Assembly (NCBI GenBank): GCA_943788935.1
Contig: CALSSE010000001.1
Span: 1 to 64,000 of the forward strand
Direction of reading: 5' to 3'
Source: an uncultured bacterium
GTDB taxonomy: Bacteria; Myxococcota_A; Bradymonadia; UBA7976; VGTA01
Length of the DNA stretch: 64,000 nucleotides
Part shown: in pieces, positions 1 through 8,156 of the stretch
How the letters are laid out: the number at the start of each line of letters is the position of its first letter
Numbering within the stretch: position 1 is the stretch's first letter
The notes under the pieces: generated by a model
Seen by the model: the letters and a program-made list of their open reading frames with translations, nothing else
Databases searched by the model: none
What the model was told of the DNA's origin: nothing
Made by a program: the position numbers and the translations under genes

Positions 1-117
1 CAAACACTTCTAGAGATCGCCTCTAACATCAGCAGACCATTGACGCTCCCATCAGATCCTTTAGACCACTCTAGCCCTTCCCACTTGATGCGATTGTTAA
101 GGGAGGGCTTTACTTGA
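1..117 (+). CDS. C-terminal fragment of an unidentified protein (cut by left edge)
   Basis: Frame 1 is open from the first base to a TGA at 115-117 (38 codons), while the other two forward frames stop almost at once. The peptide ends LLREGFT and is of mixed, ordinary composition. This suggests the tail of a gene that begins left of the window, but the stretch is too short to identify a family and could be chance. Confidence 0.35.
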   Translation, partial: QTLLEIASNISRPLTLPSDPLDHSSPSHLMRLLREGFT

Positions 118-139
118 TGGGCCATATCGGGTTGGTTGA

Positions 140-159
140 CTCCCCTTAGCTAGAGGGAG
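140..159 (+). terminator. possible weak hairpin after the left-edge gene
   Basis: CTCCC (140-144) can pair with GGGAG (155-159) about 22 bases after the stop at 117. No T-run follows, so a terminator role is only a guess. Confidence 0.15.
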
Positions 160-254
160 AGTGTATCTAGTGAGCCACCCTTTCCCGATCACTCACGACC
201 CACAGGTGCTTATCGGTTGCCGCAGCGCCGCTCGGCTCCCATCGGTCTATGTCC

Positions 255-494
255 TTAGGACCGACCAATGTCTGATCTGTGTCCTGTGAGTACTTTGAGG
301 TGTTTGGGGAGGAGGGGCTTAAAACTGGAGGTCAGTGTCTGATCAGCATTTGCCGTAGGCTCAGAGGATAGAGGCGCCTTCAGCGTCTTCCTCGGTGCAG
401 GTGGGGCTGTTTGACTGCAGGCTTGAGTAAGGCTTAGGCCTATCATCACCATGGGCAACTTCAACAAGGCGCCCCAAACTGTTGTGATCGTCAA
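255..494 (-). CDS. small predicted lipoprotein, unknown function
   Basis: This is a 79-residue protein with an N-terminal hydrophobic segment ending in the lipobox LTQAC (Cys about residue 26), followed by a Pro/Ala/Ser-rich tail. That is what a short outer- or inner-membrane-anchored lipoprotein looks like. The longest reading starts at a TTG; an in-frame ATG (start of MVMIGLSL) would give a shorter but still complete signal peptide. No domain is recognised. It stands alone, between the left-edge fragment and the broken DUF2325 gene, and is not obviously part of an operon. It could also be a spurious frame, since it is short and has no detectable conserved fold. Confidence 0.45.
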   Translation of the reverse strand: MTITTVWGALLKLPMVMIGLSLTQACSQTAPPAPRKTLKAPLSSEPTANADQTLTSSFKPLLPKHLKVLTGHRSDIGRS

Positions 495-608
495 GTTTGA
501 TTCATCTCTTGCATCTCATTCTATGAGCAATATGTGTTTACTGTTTGATCTGATCTATTACTTTAGGCTGAATTTGAGTCAAGACGCTAGAGAATGTCGA
601 GATCATCT

Positions 609-1075
609 TCAGTGATTACTCCCCAGAGCATTAAAATACTCGCGCAGAGGTAAGGGATACTCCCTTTTCCCCGGAGGAAGCGCGCAGTGTGGTATGGCCG
701 CTTTATCGGCGGCTCCCTTGGACCACATTACTGATGGCGTGTGGTAGGTGAGTTCCCCCCCAAAGTATAACCGCCGACTTTTTAGCGACCTTTAGCGTTT
801 TGCGCTCGTGTAATCCACTCTGCTATCGCCTGTAATAAAACTCCCACTGTAGACCGTGATTCTCTCTCGAGAGCTGTTTAATTTGTCGATGATCATGATC
901 GTCTCCTCCAACGATCAAGATCTTTTGACGGTCGGTGTGTGTGAGGCTGTTAGATGCAAGCGCTTATACCAGCCTCTCGCTTGACTCCCCCTGGCAGACG
1001 GAGCAGAGGTGTTTCTCAGAAAACTCGATGAGCCCTTGTCTAGCATATGTGTTGGCGACTTGTTGACAGGACGAT
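609..1075 (-). pseudogene. wrecked 3' half of a DUF2325-like gene
   Basis: Downstream of the IF2_N-like gene the minus strand still encodes recognisable pieces of one protein, but in changing frames. First come SCQQVANTYARQG and EKHLCSVCQGESSERLV, which resemble a cysteine-pair motif. Then an in-frame TAA (plus-strand tta 964-966) is followed by RQKILIVGGDDHDHRQIKQL, the Rossmann-like GG start of DUF2325. A frame change near 825-840 gives LQAIAEWITRAQNA, another near 780-800 gives AVILWGGTHLPHAISNVV, and another near 712 gives AADKAAIPHCALPPGKR, ending at TGA 609-611. The order and spacing match DUF2325 (PF10087) proteins as I recall them. At least four frame changes plus a stop in under 500 bases point to real decay rather than one sequencing error. 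Confidence 0.6.
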
Positions 1076-2257
1076 ATCTTCACAGACAATGGCGAAACCT
1101 CGAGTGAGTGATTGAGAGTTATCATGCTTAAGGCTGTATATGAGCTCAGGACCTCTCTGAGGGTGATCTAGCAGCTCTAAGAGAGCGAACCGCGCTTGAT
1201 GTGCATCTAGACCAAAACTCTCAAAGTGCTCCCAAATCAGTGTTGGTGCTTGAGTCTCTTTCTGCTCGACTTCTGGGACCGTATTCCTTGAGGTTAGTGT
1301 CTGATTAGGAGTGATCTGATCTCTCTCTTTATCGAGTTGGATGAGACGCTGTTGAAGATGTTGGTTCTCGGCCAGTGAGTCCTTTAAGTCTTGCTTTAGT
1401 AGATCGAGTTGAGCAGTGAGTGATTGAACCTCTGGTTTCTCAAACATTTCTTTAAAGCTCACGGGAGTCGCCGGAGAGCTCTGTGGGTCTGAAGATATTG
1501 AAATTTGTGATTCGTGATCTCTCTGAGACTTCTTTGACCTCTTCGACTTCTTTGACTTCTTTGATTGTTTTGAGATCTGTGAATGTCCGGGTGAAGCAGA
1601 GATGGTCTTGTTAAGAGGGCGAAGAGGCTTTACTCCCTCGCTCATCTGCTGAAGGGCCTCGGCTTGATTAAGAGTGCTCTCTCTTTTACGATCGGTGACG
1701 CTATCGAGCTGAGGTGAGATGGAGGCGAGGGTTCCAAAGACGCTATGTTTTGATTGAGCTTTGGTTTTAGTTGGACGAGACTTTTTTGCTTGTGCTGTGG
1801 TCGATGTGGTGCTCATTCTTGGTGATGGAGCAGACGAGCTTACCGTCTTGATAGAGTGAGCTGAGAGCGCTTCTGGGGACCGCTCGGAAGTCGAAGAAGA
1901 AACCTCTGATGAACGGAGTGACCTGAAGAAATCCTTTTGGCTGTTCATATCCATCTCAAGAAGATCGACATCGCTTCTCTCTACGCTCTCCCATTTCAGC
2001 TTGGGGCGCGATGTCACCCTGATACCACCGTTGACCTCAATTAAATCTTCATGGCGCTTCACGGCGCCCAGCCCGTCACGCTCCTCTAAAGCGCTAGCCA
2101 TGGGATGGTCTAGAGGTGGCTTGAAGTGAGACCTCGCTTCTCTTGTCGCTCGAATAGAGATGGTCTTGCCTGATCCAAAACCATGATTTCGAAGCCATTT
2201 TTGAAGCATCTTAGGGCTAGTCTCTAGTTCTTCAGCTAGCTCATAAATATTTGTCAT
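1040..2257 (-). CDS. IF2_N-like / coiled-coil protein, N-terminal part of a broken DUF2325 gene
   Basis: The 405-residue reading frame begins with TNIYELAEELETSPKMLQKW, which resembles the small IF2_N helical domain found at the N terminus of translation factor IF-2 and of several DUF2325 proteins. Residues roughly 120-290 are low-complexity, rich in Ser and Lys (runs of SKKSK type). A coiled coil of about 45 residues (SLTAQLDLLKQDL onward) follows, then a folded-looking segment. The last dozen residues (STSRQHIC) look like frameshift junk, because the conserved continuation lies in the next frame. The start ATG at 2257 has AGAGG seven bases upstream. Function of the family is unknown; the Rossmann-like DUF2325 half would be missing from the product. 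It is either a pseudogene or a truncated but still expressed protein. Confidence 0.6.
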   Translation of the reverse strand: MTNIYELAEELETSPKMLQKWLRNHGFGSGKTISIRATREARSHFKPPLDHPMASALEERDGLGAVKRHEDLIEVNGGIRVTSRPKLKWESVERSDVDLLEMDMNSQKDFFRSLRSSEVSSSTSERSPEALSAHSIKTVSSSAPSPRMSTTSTTAQAKKSRPTKTKAQSKHSVFGTLASISPQLDSVTDRKRESTLNQAEALQQMSEGVKPLRPLNKTISASPGHSQISKQSKKSKKSKRSKKSQRDHESQISISSDPQSSPATPVSFKEMFEKPEVQSLTAQLDLLKQDLKDSLAENQHLQQRLIQLDKERDQITPNQTLTSRNTVPEVEQKETQAPTLIWEHFESFGLDAHQARFALLELLDHPQRGPELIYSLKHDNSQSLTRGFAIVCEDIVLSTSRQHIC

Positions 2258-2635
2258 AGAGAACCTCTAATGTTTCTTCAATCAAGATGTTATAGCGATA
2301 ATTGCAGCATATATAGCATTGATCACTCGCTTAAAAATATCCATGTATAAAAGTTAGACATTTAGAGAACATTATAGGTGAGCCTCACTCTGAGAAAGAT
2401 GAAACAACTCTCGGTCAAAACAACTCTCGGTCAAAACAACTCTTAAATAGTGAGGGCTATAGTATGAGTAATCGACAATAAACGAAGATTCTAAATACAA
2501 TCTTGATTCTTCTGTTTGCTTGCTTGACGTCTAGTGTGTGATTACAGTGTAAGACTAGATCAATAAATTGATACTGACAAAGCATTAGCTATTAACACCC
2601 TACCTCTCTCTTCCATTAAAGAATAATCATAGTCA
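2258..2635. other. divergent intergenic region
   Basis: This 378-base AT-rich gap separates the minus-strand IF2_N-like gene from thiL. It holds a short tandem repeat (2402-2443) and a possible -35 element TTGACG at 2524-2529 reading toward thiL. No good -10 box follows at normal spacing. No RNA gene or riboswitch (no THI box) was recognised. Confidence 0.5.
2402..2443. repeat. 16-bp tandem repeat, 2.6 copies
   Basis: The unit AAACAACTCTCGGTCA occurs at 2402-2417 and 2418-2433, with a partial third copy to 2443. It lies in the divergent promoter region upstream of thiL. Confidence 0.8.
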
Positions 2636-3742
2636 ATGAGTCTCTCACCCCCCAAGTCGATCTCACCCTCTAAAAGAAAAAATGCTGTACAGACAGGCGT
2701 CACCGAGGGTGAAGACTTAGGAGATTCGGACCCCTCGGGTTCTTACTCCACCGACCGCTTCAAACATATTCTTCATAGCGCTGAGCCTTCTTCTCAACCG
2801 CCCACTGAACTCACTTTAATCGCTACGCTGTTCGAGGTCTTTAATCAGACTTCTTCTAGTGACGCTCCTGTAGACTATAGTGATGATTGTGCTCTATTTA
2901 GTCCTCCGGTGGGTAGACCCTTATTGATCACTACTGATGCTCTCTGTGAAGGGGTTCATTTTGATCTCCAATGGGATCGTTTTTTTGAGGTTGGGGCTCA
3001 AGCTGCGGTCGTCAACTTGAGTGATCTCGCCGCTAGTGGCGCAGAACCAAAGAGCCTACTGTGGTCTTTGAGTATACCACCCTCGCTTGAGTCTTCAGCG
3101 ATTGTTGAGCTCGCCAATGGTTTTTGGGAGGTAGCTCACGCTGCGAATACTCCTGTTATTGGCGGAAATATACTGACTAGAGAGGGCGGATTAGAAATTC
3201 ATGTGACAGCAATCGGCTCTGCCTACAATCAACCCTTAACGAGGAGAGGAGCCTTACCCGGGGATATCATCTATGTCACCGGAGCGTTAGGAGAGAGAGC
3301 TCTCGGCTATCTTGACCCCTCGCCAGAGACTCGGCGTCTACGGCATGAGTGGCGTCCACATTTAAAAGAGTCTCATCTCCTCAGTGAGTGGGGCGCGGTG
3401 ACAGCGATGCTCGACATCTCTGATGGACTATTATTAGATGCCTATCGACTCGGCCAAGAGAGCGGAGTTACCATTCATATCGATCTATCAGCGATTCCAT
3501 TATCTGATGGCTCTCCTCATTCCCCTTTACTGATCGATGCCGCCTTGTCCGGTGGAGAGGACTATGTACTTTTGTTTACTGCTCCTCCGTCTGTTCAACC
3601 ACCGCTTGCGGTGGGCGCGATCAAGATAGGAGAATGTCAACAGCCGTCGACTCAAGATGGGGTTGAGAGTGTTGTCTTTCTCGATGGGGTTCCCCAAGAC
3701 CCACGAGGCTATGTCCACATGATGAGTGAAAGCGACTCATGA
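2636..3742 (+). CDS. thiL: thiamine-monophosphate kinase
   Basis: ThiL phosphorylates thiamine monophosphate to the cofactor thiamine pyrophosphate in the cytoplasm. The AIR-synthase-like fold is clear: DYSDDCALF (metal/nucleotide-binding DD), TDALCEGVHF, the AVNLSDLAASGA motif, the GGNILTREGGLEIHVTAIG strand region, GALGERALGYL, and MLDISDGLLLDA near residue 260. The enzyme core starts around residue 57. The preceding charged, Ser/Pro-rich stretch is longer than usual for the family and may be a start-site artefact, as I see no strong ribosome site before 2636. The TGA overlaps the ATG of the next gene (ATGA at 3739), so it is translationally coupled to the CNNM protein. A functional link between them is not obvious. 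Confidence 0.93.
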   Translation: MSLSPPKSISPSKRKNAVQTGVTEGEDLGDSDPSGSYSTDRFKHILHSAEPSSQPPTELTLIATLFEVFNQTSSSDAPVDYSDDCALFSPPVGRPLLITTDALCEGVHFDLQWDRFFEVGAQAAVVNLSDLAASGAEPKSLLWSLSIPPSLESSAIVELANGFWEVAHAANTPVIGGNILTREGGLEIHVTAIGSAYNQPLTRRGALPGDIIYVTGALGERALGYLDPSPETRRLRHEWRPHLKESHLLSEWGAVTAMLDISDGLLLDAYRLGQESGVTIHIDLSAIPLSDGSPHSPLLIDAALSGGEDYVLLFTAPPSVQPPLAVGAIKIGECQQPSTQDGVESVVFLDGVPQDPRGYVHMMSESDS

Positions 3743-4890
3743 GTCTTTATTTTTTATTCTTGATCCTCTTGCTGAGCTCGGCGTTCTTCTCCAGCTCAGA
3801 GACTGCTTTTTTTAGTCTATCACGACATCGTCGTCACCAATTAGCTCAAGACCCTCGGGGCAGCGCTCGGAGAGTAGCTATATTAAGAGCTCATCCTAAG
3901 TCACTTTTGGTCACGGTTCTCTTTGGAAATGAACTCACTAACATCGCCATCTCAATAGTAAGCGCGAGCATCTTGAGTAACCTATTTCCAGCTCTATCTA
4001 TCGCTCAACAGGCTCTCTTAAGCGCCTCTTTTGTGGTTCCTACTCTTCTTATATTCGGTGAGATTACCCCGAAGTCGATCGCCGCAGTCATTAGCGATCG
4101 AGTAGCGATCGCCTATGCCTACCCGCTCTCGGCCTTCTCATGGGTCATCACTCCTGCCCGATGGTCTCTCCTGTACATTGCCGACCTCTTCACCCGCCGC
4201 TTTTCAGGGATGCATGGTGATGGAGAAGAGAGCCTTAACGAAGAGAGTTTTAGAGCTTTGGTGGATGCCGGGGCCAGAGATGGTGTGTTAGAGGAGGAGG
4301 AGAGCGCCCTCATTCATAACGCTTTCCATTTTAATGATAGACAAGTCTCAGAGGTCATGGTTCCTTGGCAAAGAGTGTATACTCTCGCTGATGATACACC
4401 GATCTCAGAGGCGATCTCTGAGATCACTCAACGCGCCTTTAGCCGCGTTCCATTATGGAATGAAGGTGATGAGCGGGTCAGAGGAATCCTCTACACCAAA
4501 GATCTTCTCGTGTTTCGATGGGGAGATCGCTCCTCACATACCAAGAGGGGGATCACTCCACCGGCGCGACGCTCAGTACCGCTTAACACCAATATGATAT
4601 CCTTAAATGAAGTCGAAGAGTCAAGCTCAGATAGGCCGGTAGGAACACTCGCTCACAGTGTAGTGATCACCCACGCTGATACCTCCTTAGTTCATCTCTT
4701 GGAGACCTTCAAGCGACGTAGAAAGCATATGGCTATTGTCGTCGATCCTGATCGGGCAGAACCGTTGGGGATTTGTACACTTGAGGATATTCTAGAGGTT
4801 ATGTTTGGTCCTATTCATGAAGAATCTATTAGTGATGGAGAGCTTCATATAGATGACCTTCAGCTCGATGTTGAGGTCGGTCATGATTGA
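3739..4890 (+). CDS. CNNM/CBS-domain membrane protein (CorC/HlyC family), first copy
   Basis: This inner-membrane protein has an N-terminal CNNM (DUF21) transmembrane domain (residues 1-150, with SSAFFSSSETAFFSL and the conserved FGNELTNIAIS and GEITPKSIA motifs). A pair of CBS domains follows (from about 200, starting VMVPWQRVYTL; the second contains MAIVVD and GICTLEDILEVMFG). Homologues are linked to Mg2+/Co2+ efflux and are often mis-called hemolysins. A low-complexity insert lies between the CBS motifs. The C-terminal CorC_HlyC domain present in the next gene is missing here, the protein ending soon after the second CBS. It is coupled to thiL by ATGA and overlaps the second CNNM gene by eight bases, so the two may work as a heteromeric pair. 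Confidence 0.88.
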   Translation: MSLYFLFLILLLSSAFFSSSETAFFSLSRHRRHQLAQDPRGSARRVAILRAHPKSLLVTVLFGNELTNIAISIVSASILSNLFPALSIAQQALLSASFVVPTLLIFGEITPKSIAAVISDRVAIAYAYPLSAFSWVITPARWSLLYIADLFTRRFSGMHGDGEESLNEESFRALVDAGARDGVLEEEESALIHNAFHFNDRQVSEVMVPWQRVYTLADDTPISEAISEITQRAFSRVPLWNEGDERVRGILYTKDLLVFRWGDRSSHTKRGITPPARRSVPLNTNMISLNEVEESSSDRPVGTLAHSVVITHADTSLVHLLETFKRRRKHMAIVVDPDRAEPLGICTLEDILEVMFGPIHEESISDGELHIDDLQLDVEVGHD

Positions 4891-6196
4891 GCTTTTTTGG
4901 TTATTACCGATCTGTTTTGTCTTGCTCTGCATCATCAGTGAAGCCTTCTTTGCGGGCGTTGAATTAGCGATCCTCTCAGCCGATCAGAGAACCCTTGAGG
5001 GTCAAGCGGGCTCGGGAGATAAGGCAGCATCACGGGTTTTGTGGTTTAAGAATCACCCTGAGCAGCTTTTCGGGACGACCTTGATAGGGACCAATATCAG
5101 CACTGTGAGTGGCTCTACAGTGGCTTCTCTCTCTCTCCTATCCATCGACCCTACTCATGGTGAATGGTGGGCGATGTTGGTTATGTCCCCTCTCGTGCTT
5201 ATGGGAGGGGAGATCTTGCCAAAGAGCATCGCTCAATATAACGCGCTCTCCGTCTCCAAGCGACTCTCTAGCCCCTTAATGATCTTTAATAGGCTCCTCA
5301 CTCCTGCGGTGTGGCTGATCGAGAAATATACGCGAGCCATCTCTAAGCGACTTAATTTAGAGGCAGAGAGGGGCGCAAAAGGCATGACGAGAGAAGAGTT
5401 AATTTATCTAGTGCAACAAGAGGATAACGATTTTGAAGATCAAGACCGAGATTTAATTGAGAAAATCTTCGCTTTTGCTCACCTTCAAGCAGAGGATATT
5501 ATGGTTCCTTTAGCAGAGGTCGAGGCTTTACCGCTGGGATCGACGGTAGGTGAGGGCGCCCGCTTTATTCAGACTCACGGATTCTCGAGAATACCTATCT
5601 TTGAGCAGCGTGTTGATCAAATCGTCGGCGTCGTGCATCACCTTGACCTGCTCAATGCGGCAGACGCTGAAGAGCCTTTGGAGCCGATGATGCGCTCTGT
5701 GATTTATGCGCCTGAGATGAGGGAGGTCCATGATCTCCTCGTAGAAGTTCAGTCTGCGAGCGCTTCATTAGTGGTCGTGGTCGATGAGTTTGGAGGCGCT
5801 GTAGGTCTTATTACTCTCGAAGACATTATCGAAGAGATTATGGGAGAGATCGATGATGAATTTGATGAAGAAGAGCGTTTATGGACGATGAGTCCTCAAC
5901 AGGTATATTCGGTGCAGGCGAGAGTGGATATTAGCCAACTCAATGAACGATTTTTATTAGGCATCTCTGAAGATGCAGACTATGAGACACTCGCGGGCTA
6001 TGTACTCTCTGCTCTCAAGCGTATTCCTAATCTTGGGGAGTCGACTCAAACCCCTAGTGGAGTAACCTTATACGTCACTAAGGTGAATGAGAGAGCCATT
6101 GAGGAGGTGAGCTTTAAGTTGCCTCCTCGACACCCAGCGAGAAATCGTCGTCATACAAATGAGAACCACACAGGTGTTGAGATGATTGTGAGATAA
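4883..6196 (+). CDS. CNNM/CBS/CorC_HlyC membrane protein, second copy
   Basis: This is a paralogue of the preceding gene with the full architecture. It has a CNNM membrane domain (EAFFAGVELAILSADQR, GTNISTVSGS, GGEILPKSIAQY), two CBS domains (DIMVPLAEVEAL and SLVVVVDEFGGAVGLITLEDIIEEIMGEI) and a C-terminal CorC_HlyC domain (about residues 340-420, VYSVQARVDISQLNERF). The family is tied to divalent cation export or homeostasis at the inner membrane. I chose ATG 4883 because GAGG lies about eight bases upstream and MIELFWLLP begins directly at the first membrane helix. A longer reading from 4853 would add ten polar residues and deepen the overlap with the upstream gene. The next gene starts two bases after its stop. 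Confidence 0.9.
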   Translation: MIELFWLLPICFVLLCIISEAFFAGVELAILSADQRTLEGQAGSGDKAASRVLWFKNHPEQLFGTTLIGTNISTVSGSTVASLSLLSIDPTHGEWWAMLVMSPLVLMGGEILPKSIAQYNALSVSKRLSSPLMIFNRLLTPAVWLIEKYTRAISKRLNLEAERGAKGMTREELIYLVQQEDNDFEDQDRDLIEKIFAFAHLQAEDIMVPLAEVEALPLGSTVGEGARFIQTHGFSRIPIFEQRVDQIVGVVHHLDLLNAADAEEPLEPMMRSVIYAPEMREVHDLLVEVQSASASLVVVVDEFGGAVGLITLEDIIEEIMGEIDDEFDEEERLWTMSPQQVYSVQARVDISQLNERFLLGISEDADYETLAGYVLSALKRIPNLGESTQTPSGVTLYVTKVNERAIEEVSFKLPPRHPARNRRHTNENHTGVEMIVR

Positions 6197-6198
6197 TA

Positions 6199-8124
6199 AT
6201 GAGTCAAGCGAAACGCCCACTGATTCCCCTCTCAAGGTTCCCCTCTCACCTACAAAAGTTCGTGAGTGATGAAGCTCCCGCCGCTGCGGCCAAATTAGTG
6301 ATCCAAGGACTAGTCCCCGCTGACGGAGCGATCAGGATATGCGCGTTGTACCAAGTCGCACATCTTCATCAAGAGCTTTACTCCACCGCAGGGATTGCTC
6401 TCGCTCAAGTGCCTAGTCAAGATGTCGTGAGTGGTTTAGAGCAATTACCACCCCCGATCATTGATTGGGTGTCCGAGGTCTGTATTCGAGACCCCGATTG
6501 TGCGGCTGCGATCCTCGCTCATCCACGTGTCGCCACGAGTACTCTTATGAGGCTTCTCTCTATTGCAGAGGAGAAAGTCGCGGTGCAGTTGGCTCAGAAT
6601 CAAGTCAAACTTATGGGGAATAGTACTCTTCTACAGAGCTTATGTCTTAACCCCAATCTTCCCTCTATTGTAGAGGAGAGGCTCATAGAGCTCGCTAAAT
6701 ATGAGCAGGTTGATCTCTCGTGGTTACCTCGTAGCCAAACTCCACCTAGCCCCACCTCGGTGACCGCTGTCGCTCCGGAATCTACAGAGGAGAGAGGGCG
6801 GCCTGATGATACCTTACCCAACGTCTTATCAGCGTCTAGCGCTCTCACGTCGAGTCATGGCGGGCGAGAACAGCACATCGTTGGCGCGGTAGGTAAACCA
6901 CTCGACAAGGTAAAGAGTTCACTCTCGCTAGTGACTGATGAAGGACGTGCTCCCGAGGTTCGGCGTCTTCAATGGCATCCGCTCTCTATGGAGCTCTTTC
7001 CCGCTCCTGTACAAAAGTTTTTAGTCCCCGACGCGCCGAGCAAAGTACTTAAATTAATCTTTAGTGGTCTAGTCCCGATGCCTGTTGAGACTAGAGTCCT
7101 CGCGCTGTATCATTTATCGGTGAGCCGAAAGGAAGTCATTGGCGCCATCGAAGCAGTGAGAGGGATTGGAATAGAGAACCTGATTGAATCGCTTCCTGCC
7201 ATAGAGTCTCCTGCGACTCTCGACTGGTTGGCTGATCACTGCTTGGGCATAGATGAGAATCCTCACAACTTATCCATTGAGGGAGGGGCAGAGCTGATCA
7301 CGGCTTTAGCGTCTCATCGTTTCACCGCCGAAGAGACGATCTCTAGAATCGCTCTCTTGACCGATGGAGAAGGATGTGAACGTATCGCTCTCAATCAACA
7401 GCGACTCTTGAGCCAACCCTCTATCATTCATGCGCTGTATTATAACCCCTCTTTCTCCACAGTCCAAGCCGATCAACTCCTAGAACTCGCCGCTCGAGAG
7501 GGCGTAGACCTCTCTTGGTTACCCGATGCTGCCGAGGTGATTACTGAACTCAGTCAGAGTTCAAAAGGAGAGAGCACAGAGCTTAATGAAGCTCTTCAAC
7601 AGGCGATTCGCGTGGGTAAGGAAGAAGACCCAAAAGAGGCAGCGATTAACGCGGTACTTCAAGAGCATGCCGCTCGTCGAGCAGCAGATAAACCAGAAGA
7701 AGAGGCGGGTAAGCCGAAGAAGGGTTATGCTCTCGTTCAGAGCCTAAATGTCGCCCAAAAGATCCGCCTCGCGCTCTTAGGCTCACAGAGTAATCGAGCT
7801 TTGTTGGTGAAGGACTCCAATAAAGTAGTCTCGAGAGCTGCTATCAGAAGCCCTGCGGTCTCTGTCTCAGAGGCGCTCTTATATGCTCGTAATCATTCAC
7901 TGAACGCTTCTATCATCGAATATATTGCTCGCAACCGTAAATGGATGCAGAATTACCGACTTAAGGTCCAGATTATCCTTAACCCTAAAACACCGATTAA
8001 CATCTCATTGACCGCGCTCACAACGCTGAGGCCAGCTGAGCTTCGTGCGGTCGCTCAGAGTCATAACGTCTCCGGTGTGGTAAGTCAGAAGGCCAAGGAT
8101 TTAATCAAGAAGCGCCAAGGGTAA
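6199..8124 (+). CDS. duplicated HEAT-like protein of a myxobacterial family, unknown function
   Basis: The 641-residue cytoplasmic-looking protein has no signal peptide or membrane helix. Residues about 10-175 (LSRFPSHLQKFVSDEAPAAA...LVIQGLVPADGAIRI...VDLSWLP) are repeated at about 262-450 (MELFPAPVQKFLVPDAPSKV...IFSGLVPMPVETRV...VDLSWLP), so the gene carries an internal duplication. The C-terminal 120 residues (KIRLALLGSQSNRALLVKDSNKVV..., then NPKTPINISL) match what I remember of a conserved deltaproteobacterial family whose members contain HEAT-like helical repeats with LALLGNxEARxLLVRDSN signatures. Its role is not known. It sits two bases after the CNNM gene and its stop touches the next gene, so it belongs to the same operon. 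Confidence 0.75.
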   Translation: MSQAKRPLIPLSRFPSHLQKFVSDEAPAAAAKLVIQGLVPADGAIRICALYQVAHLHQELYSTAGIALAQVPSQDVVSGLEQLPPPIIDWVSEVCIRDPDCAAAILAHPRVATSTLMRLLSIAEEKVAVQLAQNQVKLMGNSTLLQSLCLNPNLPSIVEERLIELAKYEQVDLSWLPRSQTPPSPTSVTAVAPESTEERGRPDDTLPNVLSASSALTSSHGGREQHIVGAVGKPLDKVKSSLSLVTDEGRAPEVRRLQWHPLSMELFPAPVQKFLVPDAPSKVLKLIFSGLVPMPVETRVLALYHLSVSRKEVIGAIEAVRGIGIENLIESLPAIESPATLDWLADHCLGIDENPHNLSIEGGAELITALASHRFTAEETISRIALLTDGEGCERIALNQQRLLSQPSIIHALYYNPSFSTVQADQLLELAAREGVDLSWLPDAAEVITELSQSSKGESTELNEALQQAIRVGKEEDPKEAAINAVLQEHAARRAADKPEEEAGKPKKGYALVQSLNVAQKIRLALLGSQSNRALLVKDSNKVVSRAAIRSPAVSVSEALLYARNHSLNASIIEYIARNRKWMQNYRLKVQIILNPKTPINISLTALTTLRPAELRAVAQSHNVSGVVSQKAKDLIKKRQG

Positions 8125-8156
8125 TGATCTTATTAGCTAAACTAAAGAGAGTGAAC

